From: Paenibacillus cellulositrophicus
GTDB taxonomy: Bacteria > Bacillota > Bacilli > Paenibacillales > Paenibacillaceae
Direction: 5' to 3'
DNA: 64,000 nt
Assembly: GCF_009363095.1 (NCBI RefSeq)
Contig: NZ_CP045295.1
Location: 6,415,001-6,479,000 of the forward strand
The position numbers were made by a program, and so were the translations under genes. Below the pieces are notes generated by a model. It was given only the letters and a program-made list of their open reading frames with translations, ran no database searches and was not told the origin of the DNA. Positions 51,900 through 59,816 of this stretch are shown in pieces. The first letter of the stretch is position 1. The number at the start of each line of letters is the position of its first letter.

Positions 51900-52922
51900 A
51901 TGATGATTAATAACCGGATGACATTTGAAAATCTGTGCTTGCGGAATGAACCGCTTGCGAACCACTCGTCCTATCAGATCGGCGGAGAAGCGAATTTCTT
52001 CGCCATGCCCGAAACGGCCGAAGAGCTGATCACGCTGCTGCAGGGATGCAGAACCCATGGGCTGGACTATTTTTTCTGCGGGATGGGATCTAATCTTCTG
52101 TTTCCCGACAATCCGCGCAAAGATACGCTGTACATTTCTTTGAAAAGGCTGGTTTATTGGGACATTACCCCGGACAAATGGTTTATTTCTTCGGGAACGC
52201 CGATGTCCATGCTGTCGATCGCAGGCCTGATGTATAACATCCCGGGTTACGAGTTTACCTACTTGCTGCCGGGCGGCCTAGGGGCCGGCATTTACATGAA
52301 CGCCAAGTACAACCACCGACAGATCAGCGACATTATCAAAACGGTGTATTATGTGGACTTGGAGGATCCTTCCCTGTCCGTTCAATCGATTGATGTCAGC
52401 CAGTGCAAATATGGCTATAAGCAGTCCATATTCCAGATGAATCCGTGGCTCATTTTGGGTGCGGATATGCTGGCCGTACCGGAGCAATTGGATCCGCAGC
52501 AGGCAAACCGCCTTCTGAGCCGCTGGAAGGACAAAGAGGGGATGTCGTCCCTGTCTTCGTTCTATTCGTATATGGCTGAAGAGGCGAAGGCGCTCCAAAG
52601 CCGGGGAATCCATCTGCCCGCCCCGATGACCCAGATTGAGGAGTACCGGAACGGCAAGCGCCATTTCGAGTATCCTTCCTGCGGATCCGTCTTTAAAAAC
52701 AATTACGATTACGGCGTTCCCGTCGGTGCTTTGGTCGACCGGCTTGAATTAAAAGGGAAGGCATACGGCGGCGCCATGATTTCCCCTTTTCACGGGAACA
52801 TGATCATCAACACGGACCATGCGACCGCCGAGCACATTAAATATTTGATGAATGTGATTATGGAGGGTGTCGACAAGGCGTTCGGCTTCGTTCCTGAACC
52901 TGAGGTCGTCGTCGTCGAGTAG
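51900..52922 (+). CDS. MurB-like FAD-binding reductase, divergent
   Basis: A 340-residue protein with the MurB fold. The FAD domain has 'FFCGMGSNLLF' (residues 58-68) and 'LLPGGLGAGIYMNA' (122-135). The C-terminal domain has the catalytic Ser263 in 'YPSCGSVFKNN', 'GGAMISPFHGNMIIN' and the terminal Glu in 'VPEPEVVVVE'. In the canonical motif GYRxS the substrate-binding Arg is Lys174 here ('YGYKQSIF'), and there is an unusual insert around residues 205-255. It may be a second MurB or act on a related UDP-sugar. It is transcribed alone, divergent from the germination operon. Confidence 0.75.
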   Translation: MMINNRMTFENLCLRNEPLANHSSYQIGGEANFFAMPETAEELITLLQGCRTHGLDYFFCGMGSNLLFPDNPRKDTLYISLKRLVYWDITPDKWFISSGTPMSMLSIAGLMYNIPGYEFTYLLPGGLGAGIYMNAKYNHRQISDIIKTVYYVDLEDPSLSVQSIDVSQCKYGYKQSIFQMNPWLILGADMLAVPEQLDPQQANRLLSRWKDKEGMSSLSSFYSYMAEEAKALQSRGIHLPAPMTQIEEYRNGKRHFEYPSCGSVFKNNYDYGVPVGALVDRLELKGKAYGGAMISPFHGNMIINTDHATAEHIKYLMNVIMEGVDKAFGFVPEPEVVVVE

Positions 52923-52960
52923 TCTGTTTCAAATCCGAATATGTGAACATTATGTGACCG

Positions 52961-52996
52961 TAACCCGCCTTCTCCCGCGATTGGCGGGTTATTTGT
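52961..52996 (+). terminator. terminator of the MurB-like gene
   Basis: AACCCGCC pairs with GGCGGGTT, followed by ATTTGTGT. Confidence 0.7.
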
Positions 52997-53020
52997 GTCA
53001 CATTCGTGAGCGGGGTGACA
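52996..53020. promoter_or_regulatory. inverted repeat upstream of the nitroreductase gene
   Basis: TGTCAC and GTGACA are perfect 6-bp arms with 13 bp between them, 30 bp before the -35 element. It could bind a dimeric regulator. Confidence 0.35.
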
Positions 53021-53049
53021 ATCAAGTTAAAAATCTTTAAATTAAGGTA

Positions 53050-53078
53050 TTGTAATTGGACGAGGGTGTATGTATACT
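53050..53078 (+). promoter_or_regulatory. sigma-A promoter of the nitroreductase gene
   Basis: TTGTAA and TATACT are exactly 17 bp apart, 41 bp before the ATG. Confidence 0.75.
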
Positions 53079-53118
53079 AAAAAAGTAAGTAAGTAACAAA
53101 AAGGAGGAAGATATAAAA

Positions 53119-53718
53119 ATGTCTAAACAGTTTATTGATGCACTCAAGAACAGACGTTCCATATATGGAATCAGCAAGGAGCAGGTGATCTCCGACGAGA
53201 AAGTTCAGGAGATCGTCAACGACGCGGTGAAATACACGCCGTCTTCTTTCAACTCGCAAAGCACACGCGTTGTCGTTCTGCTTGGCGAGCAGCATGACAA
53301 GCTGTGGAATGTAACGGAGAACGTGCTGAAAGCCGTTGTTCCGGCTGACAGCTTTGCACCCACTGCTGAGAAAATGGCTGCTTTCCGCGCCGGATACGGC
53401 ACGATCCTGTTCTTCGAAGATTATGAAGTCATTGAAGGACTGCAAGCAAGCTTCCCTTCTTATGCAGACAACTTCCCTGTATGGTCCCACCATACTTCGG
53501 CGATGCACCAATTGGTCATCTGGACCGCGCTTGAAGCCGAAGGTCTTGGCGCCAGCCTGCAGCACTACAACCCGCTGATCGACCAGAAGGTTGCCGCAGA
53601 GTGGAACATTCCTGCGAGCTGGAAACTGATCGCCCAAATGCCTTTCGGCAAACCGACAGTTCAGCCAGGCGAGAAAGAATTCAAGCCGCTTGAAGACCGC
53701 GTTAAAGTATTCAAATAA
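53119..53718 (+). CDS. nitroreductase-family FMN oxidoreductase
   Basis: A 199-residue flavoprotein of the short nitroreductase group (HBN1/YdgI-like). The FMN-binding 'LKNRRSIYGISKE' (Arg-Arg-Ser) is at residues 10-22. 'YTPSSFNSQSTRVVVLLGEQH', 'SAMHQLVIWTALEAEGLGASLQHYN' and 'QMPFGKP' follow in family order. AAGGAGG is 10 nt before the ATG. It should be a cytoplasmic NAD(P)H-dependent reductase of nitro or quinone compounds. It is single, with a strong promoter and terminator. Confidence 0.9.
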   Translation: MSKQFIDALKNRRSIYGISKEQVISDEKVQEIVNDAVKYTPSSFNSQSTRVVVLLGEQHDKLWNVTENVLKAVVPADSFAPTAEKMAAFRAGYGTILFFEDYEVIEGLQASFPSYADNFPVWSHHTSAMHQLVIWTALEAEGLGASLQHYNPLIDQKVAAEWNIPASWKLIAQMPFGKPTVQPGEKEFKPLEDRVKVFK

Positions 53719-53749
53719 GCGGTACGGAATTTTTATACTTAATCAAAGA

Positions 53750-53787
53750 GAAGCACCTCACGTATTAGGCGTGGGGTGCTTTTTTGC
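53750..53787. terminator. terminator between the nitroreductase and MarR genes
   Basis: AGCACCTCACG pairs with CGTGGGGTGCT, followed by TTTTTT on the plus strand; the minus side also has a short T-rich flank. Confidence 0.85.
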
Positions 53788-53795
53788 GTGCCATG

Positions 53796-54290
53796 CTATT
53801 CTGCAGCCGATTTGGAGCGTCCGCCGCCAAGCGTGCGAATCTGCTCCTCCATGATGCCGCTGACCTTGGCTGCAAAGTCAATGAGCAGCTCGATCTGCTC
53901 CGCCGTATAGGACGAGCCGAGCCGGACCACGGAATCGTGCAGCGGCTTGAAGGTCTCGCGAACTTCGTCCCTGGCAAAATAGTCGGGGACGATCATGACC
54001 CGGCGTCTGTCGGACGGGTCCTGCTCCCTCCGCACGTAACCCGCTTTCTCCAGACGGTCGATCAGGGCGGTGACGGTGCCGGTGGAGAGACCGGTTATTT
54101 TGGAGAGCTCTCCGGCCGTAATCGGACCGGTTTCCCACAATATATCTACGGATTTCAAATCGGTGTTGGATAAGCCGAGGGAACTGGCGACATGCTGTTG
54201 GTACAGGACGGTCCTGGTTCCCAGTTTTCTCATTTGCGAAGCCAACCGTTCTTCAGGTGATGTGTTGCCCTCAGCATTTTGACTTGACAA
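53796..54290 (-). CDS. MarR-family repressor
   Basis: A 164-residue regulator with a winged helix (about 50-115): 'AGELSKITGLSTGTVTALIDRLEKAGYV' region and 'DPSDRRRVMIV' in the wing. The start is a TTG codon. The TTG at 54290 has AGGAGG 8 nt upstream, while the TTG at 54296 is only 2 nt from it. It is divergent from a multidrug exporter, and an ATCTTGAT-ATCGAGAT palindrome lies between them, so it very likely represses both. Confidence 0.88.
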   Translation of the reverse strand: MSSQNAEGNTSPEERLASQMRKLGTRTVLYQQHVASSLGLSNTDLKSVDILWETGPITAGELSKITGLSTGTVTALIDRLEKAGYVRREQDPSDRRRVMIVPDYFARDEVRETFKPLHDSVVRLGSSYTAEQIELLIDFAAKVSGIMEEQIRTLGGGRSKSAAE

Positions 54291-54318
54291 AAGCAAGACC
54301 TCCTCTTAGAATCTGAAT

Positions 54319-54335
54319 ATCTTGATGATCGAGAT
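54319..54335. promoter_or_regulatory. probable MarR operator
   Basis: ATCTTGAT and ATCGAGAT form a 17-bp palindrome with one mismatch, in the 116 bp between the divergent MarR and exporter genes. A related half site, CGAGATA, lies 11 bp further at 54346-54352. Confidence 0.6.
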
Positions 54336-54406
54336 ACTTGAATTCCGAGATAATGACTTGGTTTCATTTTATCGGAAGGGACAATACATTGTAAAGGAGA
54401 TAACCA

Positions 54407-55951
54407 ATGGAAGCGACGAAAAGCAACATAAAAATGGTCGTAGCAGGGCTGCTGCTGGCCATTTTTATGTCTGCCATTGACAATACCATTGTCGCCACCG
54501 CCATGGGTACGATCGTATCCGATCTTGGGGGACTGGACAAATTCGTCTGGGTCACCTCAGCCTATATGGTGACGACGATGGCCGGCATGCCGATCTTCGG
54601 CAAGCTGTCGGACATGTACGGGAGGAAGCGTTTTTTCATTTTCGGCTTAACCGTGTTTTTGCTGGGGTCCGCGCTGTGCGGCCTGGCTCAGACGATTGAA
54701 CAGCTGAGCTTGTACCGGGCGATTCAGGGGATCGGGGGAGGAGCACTCCTGCCGATTGCGTTTACGATTATTTTCGACATTTTTCCGCCGGAGAACCGGG
54801 GTAAAATGACTGGGCTGCTCGGAGCCGTGTTCGGATCTGCCAGCGTGGTGGGACCGCTGCTCGGTGCGTATATTACCGAATACGCCGGCTGGGAGTGGGT
54901 ATTCTACATCAACGTGCCAATCGGCATCGTGTCCCTGATTTTCATTTTGCGCAGTTACAAAGAGTCCCCCTCCCATAATAAGCAAAAAATCGACTGGTGG
55001 GGCGCCTCGACGCTCGTTATCGCCGTCATCAGCTTGATGTTCGCATTGGAGCTTGGCGGCAAGGAGTATGCATGGGGCTCCGCACCGATTATTGCTCTGT
55101 TTGCCAGCTTTGCGGTGTTCTTCATCATCTTCTTCTTCGTGGAGCTGAAAGCGAAGGAGCCGATCTTGCCGTTCTTCCTGTTTAAACGCCGGCTATTTGC
55201 GGCATCGCAGCTGCTCGCGTTTTTGTACGGCGGAACCTTTATCATCATGACGGTATATATCCCGATCTTCGTGCAGGCGGTGTATGGCGGTTCAGCTACG
55301 AACGCCGGGTTGATCCTGACGCCGATGATGCTGGGATCGGTGGCCGGGAGCGCCATCGGCGGGATTTTCTCCACCAAGACAAGCTACCGGAACCTTATGA
55401 TCATGTCGGTCATTTTCTATTTGGGCGGCATGTATCTGCTCAGCACGCTGACCCCCGATACCGCCCGGATGTATCTGACGATCTTCATGATCATCGTCGG
55501 CTTCGGCATGGGCTTCTCGTTCTCGCTGCTGCCGACGGCATCCCAGCATAACCTGGAGCCTCGCTTCCGCGGTACCGCAAACTCGACCAACCAGTTTTTG
55601 CGGTCGCTCGGCATGACGATGGGGATCACGATTTTCGGCACCATTCAGAACAATTTGTTCACGAACCGGCTTGCCGAAAATTTCAAAGGCATGGGCGGCG
55701 GGGCCAATTCGGCCATGGCCAACGTCGGCAGTCCGCAGGAAATTTTCCAATCGGCCAACCGCGCCAAAATTCCGGCCGAAGTGCTCAACAACATCGTGGA
55801 TGCCATGTCTCATTCCATTTCCCGCGTATTCCTGTTTGCGCTGATTCCGATCGCCATCGCCGCGGTCGTGGTGGCCTGCATGGGAAATGCCAGAGTCACC
55901 GTCAGCAAGGAACAAAAGGCCGCTTCAGCAAAACAGCAGAAAACGGTATAA
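54407..55951 (+). CDS. 14-TM MFS multidrug exporter (DHA2/EmrB-QacA type)
   Basis: A 514-residue membrane protein. Motif D1 is 'LLLAIFMSAIDNTIVATAM' near residue 20, motif A 'GKLSDMYGRKRFFI' near 65, and motif C 'GSASVVGPLLGAYITE' near 145. It should exchange protons for hydrophobic drugs. AAAGGAG is 8 nt before the ATG. The divergent MarR gene and shared operator indicate drug-inducible expression. Confidence 0.92.
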   Translation: MEATKSNIKMVVAGLLLAIFMSAIDNTIVATAMGTIVSDLGGLDKFVWVTSAYMVTTMAGMPIFGKLSDMYGRKRFFIFGLTVFLLGSALCGLAQTIEQLSLYRAIQGIGGGALLPIAFTIIFDIFPPENRGKMTGLLGAVFGSASVVGPLLGAYITEYAGWEWVFYINVPIGIVSLIFILRSYKESPSHNKQKIDWWGASTLVIAVISLMFALELGGKEYAWGSAPIIALFASFAVFFIIFFFVELKAKEPILPFFLFKRRLFAASQLLAFLYGGTFIIMTVYIPIFVQAVYGGSATNAGLILTPMMLGSVAGSAIGGIFSTKTSYRNLMIMSVIFYLGGMYLLSTLTPDTARMYLTIFMIIVGFGMGFSFSLLPTASQHNLEPRFRGTANSTNQFLRSLGMTMGITIFGTIQNNLFTNRLAENFKGMGGGANSAMANVGSPQEIFQSANRAKIPAEVLNNIVDAMSHSISRVFLFALIPIAIAAVVVACMGNARVTVSKEQKAASAKQQKTV

Positions 55952-55957
55952 ATCGGT

Positions 55958-56002
55958 TAAAAAAATGCAAGGGCTGTCCGTTTCCACGGGCAGCCCTTGC
56001 TG
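55958..56002 (-). terminator. terminator of the two-component operon
   Basis: GCAAGGGCTG pairs with CAGCCCTTGC, with inner CCG/CGG. The T run lies on the minus strand side, so it mainly serves the kinase gene, and may also stop the exporter transcript. Confidence 0.8.
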
Positions 56003-56075
56003 ATTGAAGGCAAACTTTTAATTACAACACGAATGTGGACATTATTTTTATATAGGACAAGAGCGATATATTTTT

Positions 56076-57194
56076 TCAAGTATGCACAGGCAAAAAAACG
56101 CTAAATGTCGTACCTTGACCGGGTTCACTCACAACGCGGATGAACCCGCCGTGGGCCCGGACTAAATGATGAGCAATCGATAATCCGAGGCCCGTTCCGC
56201 CTGTGTGCCGCGAACGGGCCTTTTCCACGCGATAAAAACGATCGAACAGGTGAGCCAATTCATCAGCTGGAATACCGATGCCGGAGTCTATCACCGAGAC
56301 ACAGACATAAAGTGCATTCTGATCCCAAACTTGATCTTCAATGATAACCGAAACCTTTCCGCCTTCCGATGTGTAGCGAACTGCATTTGTCAACAAATTG
56401 ATGAACACCTGCGTCATTCGTCTCGCGTCTGCCATCACCGTTACCGGCCTTGTGTTTGAAGAGAAGCACATTTCCAGCCCGTTCTCCTCAGCCTCCACGT
56501 TCATATCGTCCACAAGTTGTTCAAGTCTTGCTGAGAGATCGAGCGGTTTGCAATCCAGCGCCAATCGGCCCGCCTCAGCCAGCGACAAGACATGAAGATC
56601 TTCCACAAGCAGGCCTAAGCGGATCACTTCGTCATGGAGTCTAAGCAGCATTTCCGGGGGGACGGATTGACCGGCCTGCTGAGCATTTTCTAGTTTGAGC
56701 TGCATGATCGACAGCGGGGTCCGCAGCTCATGAGCGACATCCGCTACCAACCGCCTGCGGGCGTCCTCGGCTTCCCGGAGACGGAGCGTCATGTCATTGA
56801 ATGTCCGGATGACTTTGCCGTATTCGTCCTTTGATTTTACAGGAACGTTCACGTCCAGATCTCCCTGCGCAACGCGTTCGATCGCGGCAACAAGCTTTCG
56901 AAGCGGGATCGTGAGCACCCCTGAAATCCATAAACTAGCGAACAGCCCGGTTGCGATGAAAAAGAACCAATTCCCAAGCTCGAATTTCCGCATTTTTCCT
57001 GAAACGTAAGTTTTCAAGTGCTCAATTTGTTCCGCGGCTGATGCGCTCAAATAAGCTGTACTGATTTCTTCCTTGCGATATTGATCGAACAACGACTCCA
57101 TATAAGCCTGCTTGGTAACGGCATGAACACCTCCGATAATAAAAACGAGCAGTCCCATGCAGACAAATATTTTTTGGCGAACCGTGAGCGTCAT
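56076..57194 (-). CDS. sensor histidine kinase (BaeS/CssS-like)
   Basis: A 372-residue kinase. TM1 is at about 9-27, with an external loop of only 45 residues, TM2 at about 75-95 and HAMP to about 147. His155 is in 'DVAHELRTPLSIM'; N box 'NLLTNAVRY', G1 'DSGIGIP', F 'FDRFYR' and G2 'GTGLGLSIA' are complete. The short sensor loop suggests membrane or envelope stress. It overlaps its regulator by 4 bp. Confidence 0.92.
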   Translation of the reverse strand: MTLTVRQKIFVCMGLLVFIIGGVHAVTKQAYMESLFDQYRKEEISTAYLSASAAEQIEHLKTYVSGKMRKFELGNWFFFIATGLFASLWISGVLTIPLRKLVAAIERVAQGDLDVNVPVKSKDEYGKVIRTFNDMTLRLREAEDARRRLVADVAHELRTPLSIMQLKLENAQQAGQSVPPEMLLRLHDEVIRLGLLVEDLHVLSLAEAGRLALDCKPLDLSARLEQLVDDMNVEAEENGLEMCFSSNTRPVTVMADARRMTQVFINLLTNAVRYTSEGGKVSVIIEDQVWDQNALYVCVSVIDSGIGIPADELAHLFDRFYRVEKARSRHTGGTGLGLSIAHHLVRAHGGFIRVVSEPGQGTTFSVFLPVHT

Positions 57195-57877
57195 GATTGT
57201 TCACCGAATCGGTAACCGAAACCGTAGACCGTTTGAATATAACGGGGATTGGCCGAATCGTCTCCCAGCTTGCGGCGAAGATTCCGGATGTGGGAATCCA
57301 TCGTTCGCTCGTAGCCCATATATTCATCCGCGAGGGCGGCTTTTAACAATTGCAGGCGGCTGAAAACCATTCCGGGACGCGCAGCCAATGTGAGCAAAAT
57401 TTTGAATTCGGTCGGTGTCAGTTGAATCTCCTGACCATCCTTGAACACCTGACATTTGGTCTCGGAAATGGTCAGGTTGTCTCTTTCAATAAGTATTGGC
57501 TTGTCTTCAGGTCCACGCAAGCGGCGAAGCAATGCACGGATTCGCGATGACAGCTCACGCAAGCTGAACGGTTTCGTCAAATAATCGTCCGCACCGATTT
57601 CAAGACCGACGATTTTATCCGTTTCATCCGAACGGGCTGTGACCATAATAATGCCGCAATTCGAGGTTTGTCTGATTTCACGGCACACGTCGATGCCGCT
57701 TTTCTCCGGAAGCATCCAATCAAGCACAATGAGATCTGGTCGTTCAGACCGGGCAATCATGAGCGCTTCTTTCCCGGTACGGGCGGTCAATACTCGAAAC
57801 CCCTCACGATGCAAATAGGTCTGCATCTCCTCAAGCATGCCTGGTTCGTCCTCCACAAGCAACAACTTCGCTTCCAT
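57191..57877 (-). CDS. OmpR/PhoB-family response regulator
   Basis: A 228-residue regulator. The receiver has acidic Glu9/Asp10, phospho-acceptor Asp53 in 'IVLDWMLP' and Lys in 'LTKPFS'. The winged helix (about 130-226) ends in 'YIQTVYGFGYRF'. It is the first gene of the minus-strand operon and is read divergently from the small membrane-protein genes at 58.1 kb, which may be its targets. Confidence 0.92.
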   Translation of the reverse strand: MEAKLLLVEDEPGMLEEMQTYLHREGFRVLTARTGKEALMIARSERPDLIVLDWMLPEKSGIDVCREIRQTSNCGIIMVTARSDETDKIVGLEIGADDYLTKPFSLRELSSRIRALLRRLRGPEDKPILIERDNLTISETKCQVFKDGQEIQLTPTEFKILLTLAARPGMVFSRLQLLKAALADEYMGYERTMDSHIRNLRRKLGDDSANPRYIQTVYGFGYRFGEQS

Positions 57878-57938
57878 TCGAATCCCATCTTTCCAGTTTA
57901 GTCTGCTTCGAGTAGGTGAGCTCCATCACTTACCCCCA

Positions 57939-57967
57939 ATTATACTGTGTTTTAACACGATCATGAA
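57939..57967 (-). promoter_or_regulatory. putative promoter of the two-component operon with central palindrome
   Basis: On the minus strand TTCATG and TATAAT are 17 bp apart. GTGTTTTAACAC (57947-57958) is a perfect palindrome inside the spacer, well placed for autoregulation. Confidence 0.5.
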
Positions 57968-58094
57968 TAAATCCATACAAAAGGAGCGGGATCTGCATAA
58001 GTTCTCGACATTTATTGTTTACACTGACTGTGCAATCAGAGCGATAGACGCATAAGAACAAAAATCTTAAATTAACGAAGGCGAGGATTCAAAG

Positions 58095-58247
58095 ATGAGT
58101 AATCTACCCGTAAACCGCAGTGAACCTGAAGCCCTGGATCGTACGGTGGAAGCAGCCGATCTTTCACTGCTCGCAGTTAGAACGCGTGTCGTGTACACGG
58201 CAGTGGTGAAGAACGAATCAAAAACAAAAAGGAGCTTTGACCAATGA
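58095..58247 (+). CDS. 50-residue protein coupled to the next gene
   Basis: ATG at 58095, preceded by AAGGCGAGG, opens a 50-codon frame (starts MSNLPVNRSEPEALDRT) that ends in an ATGA overlap with the membrane-protein gene at 58244. It is hydrophilic and has no Cys. I recognise no homologue. The binding site of the next gene lies inside its last codons, so translation of the two may be coupled. Confidence 0.45.
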   Translation: MSNLPVNRSEPEALDRTVEAADLSLLAVRTRVVYTAVVKNESKTKRSFDQ

Positions 58248-58651
58248 AAATAAAGATGGTGATGTTCGCTATATTTTGTGTTTTTCTACTTGTTCCATCA
58301 ATTGCTTCCGCTGCTGCGGCCAATGGTAATGTCGGATACGGAGCAGCTACCCCTGGGCGAATCTGGGCTTCGTTAGATGCGATGTTGGGCTTGATCGGCG
58401 CGATCCTCGGCGGGCTTTCTTTGGCTCGCTCGGCAGGTCGATTCGGTAAGGGCAGTGGGAGGCGCGGGGCCATCGTGTCCGGGGTGGTGGGGCTGATTGT
58501 CATAGTCTACGCCCTGCTGCATTTGACCATTTTTACCGGAGATTTCGGAACCGGCAGCGGGCGGGCCGGAGCCATCATTGCCATTGTAATGGGGTTGGTC
58601 GGCATCGTCCTTGCCGGGTTGACTTTGGCTCGATCTCGCCATTCGGGCTGA
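58244..58651 (+). CDS. small three-repeat membrane protein (DUF6223-like)
   Basis: A 135-residue protein with a signal-like first helix (1-24, ending SIASAAAA). Three similar segments follow at about residues 37-63, 71-97 and 105-131. Each opens with a polar turn (TPGRIWAS, SGRRGAIV, SGRAGAII) and continues into one membrane helix; the first and third end in the same L(S/T)LARS. The resemblance to DUF6223 is from memory and is tentative. AAAAGGAGC is 9 nt before the ATG. It lies opposite the two-component operon. Confidence 0.7.
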   Translation: MKIKMVMFAIFCVFLLVPSIASAAAANGNVGYGAATPGRIWASLDAMLGLIGAILGGLSLARSAGRFGKGSGRRGAIVSGVVGLIVIVYALLHLTIFTGDFGTGSGRAGAIIAIVMGLVGIVLAGLTLARSRHSG

Positions 58652-58727
58652 TGCGTAATCGTTAAATACCTGATTTTGGCCGACTTGGACCGCTGCAAGC
58701 GGTCCAACAAATGAAATGCAATAAAGA

Positions 58728-58766
58728 AAAAAATGCTCTCCTTATCGTATAAGGGAGCATTTTTAT
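58728..58766. terminator. bidirectional terminator between the repeat protein and hydrolase genes
   Basis: AAAAATGCTC and GAGCATTTTT enclose CCTTAT/ATAAGG (one bulge), with T runs on both strands. Confidence 0.85.
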
Positions 58767-58790
58767 TAGCAAATCTTTAAACATTTGCAT

Positions 58791-59687
58791 TCAACATCTG
58801 AGATGCTGTGTGATGAACAGTGCAGCACGGTCCAGGGCTTGATCGGCTTCATCAAGCATACCTGTGAACGCCTGGAACACATGCGGGACGTCGGCGGTAA
58901 CGTCAAGGATGACATCGACGCCTGCTGCACGTGCACGATCGGCTAACTGCGTGGAATCGTCAAGAAGCAGCTCATTGGTTCCGGCCTGCAGCAGGATCGG
59001 TGGGAATCCGGTAAGATCGGCGAACCTGGCGGGGCTTACGAGTTCATGATTCGGATCCTGTCCTGCGAGGTACATCTCGTCCGTCAATGCAAAGCCCTCA
59101 CGGGTGAAGAACGGATCGAGCCCCGTTTTGTTACCCATACTTGCTCCGGAATGCGTCTTATCGAGCCCCGGCGAGAACGTCACGACCGCTGCTGGCATCG
59201 GCAGGCCTGCGTCCCGTGCCATCAGGCAAGTCGAGACAGCAATACCGCCGCCGGCAGAGTCGCCGGCAAACGCAATAGACGACGCCTGGGCTCCTTTGTC
59301 CAGAAGCTCACGATAGGCTGCGAGAGCATCCTCAAGAGCCGCAGGGAACGGATGTTCCGGGGCGAGGCGATAATCGAGTGAGACGGACCGGATACCGGTC
59401 TTGTCGACCAGGTTCGCGGTAAGGGACATAGCCGTGTAGGGGGAGCCCATAATATACGAGCCGCCATGGAAATAAAGAATGACTCCTGGGCGGGTATCCT
59501 GTGCAGGGTCAACGATCACACCGGGCCGATTACCAAGGGTCGTCGGTGTGGTCCGCACGCCGGCAGGTACTAACATAGTTGCCATCATGGCAGCGAAGTT
59601 CATGCGCATCTCCTCGACAGTTTGCGGCTTGGCGGGCTTAGGACGCCGCAGCATTTCATCCAATTTGTTACGTTGTTCTCTAGACAT
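58791..59687 (-). CDS. alpha/beta hydrolase of the hormone-sensitive-lipase family
   Basis: A 298-residue esterase. The oxyanion motif is 'YFHGGSYIMGS', the nucleophile Ser is in 'FAGDSAGGGIA', and the catalytic His lies in 'ADVPHVFQ' near residue 275, with the acid about 30 residues earlier. This is the HSL (alpha/beta hydrolase 3) layout, with no signal peptide. AAGGAGAT precedes ATG 59687; the 35 upstream in-frame codons run through the regulatory palindrome and are not coding. It is divergent from a WYL regulator. Confidence 0.9.
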   Translation of the reverse strand: MSREQRNKLDEMLRRPKPAKPQTVEEMRMNFAAMMATMLVPAGVRTTPTTLGNRPGVIVDPAQDTRPGVILYFHGGSYIMGSPYTAMSLTANLVDKTGIRSVSLDYRLAPEHPFPAALEDALAAYRELLDKGAQASSIAFAGDSAGGGIAVSTCLMARDAGLPMPAAVVTFSPGLDKTHSGASMGNKTGLDPFFTREGFALTDEMYLAGQDPNHELVSPARFADLTGFPPILLQAGTNELLLDDSTQLADRARAAGVDVILDVTADVPHVFQAFTGMLDEADQALDRAALFITQHLRC

Positions 59688-59764
59688 ATGAATAATCTCC
59701 TTCTCTTTTTTTATATCGCTTTCTACCGTCAATCTCTCCCAACGATCCGGCGTAATCATAGTGT

Positions 59765-59792
59765 ATAATATGAATGTGACAGAACTTGTCAC
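59765..59792 (-). promoter_or_regulatory. putative promoter of the hydrolase gene
   Basis: On the minus strand GTGACA and TATTAT are 16 bp apart. The -35 element is one arm of the GTGACA/TGTCAC palindrome. Confidence 0.5.
59776..59792. promoter_or_regulatory. operator between the hydrolase and WYL-regulator genes
   Basis: GTGACA-GAACT-TGTCAC is a perfect 6-bp inverted repeat with a 5-bp spacer. It directly precedes TATAAT on the plus strand and overlaps the minus-strand -35 element, so one bound dimer could control both genes. Confidence 0.65.
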
Positions 59793-59816
59793 TATAATTT
59801 TTTGGGGGTGAATATG

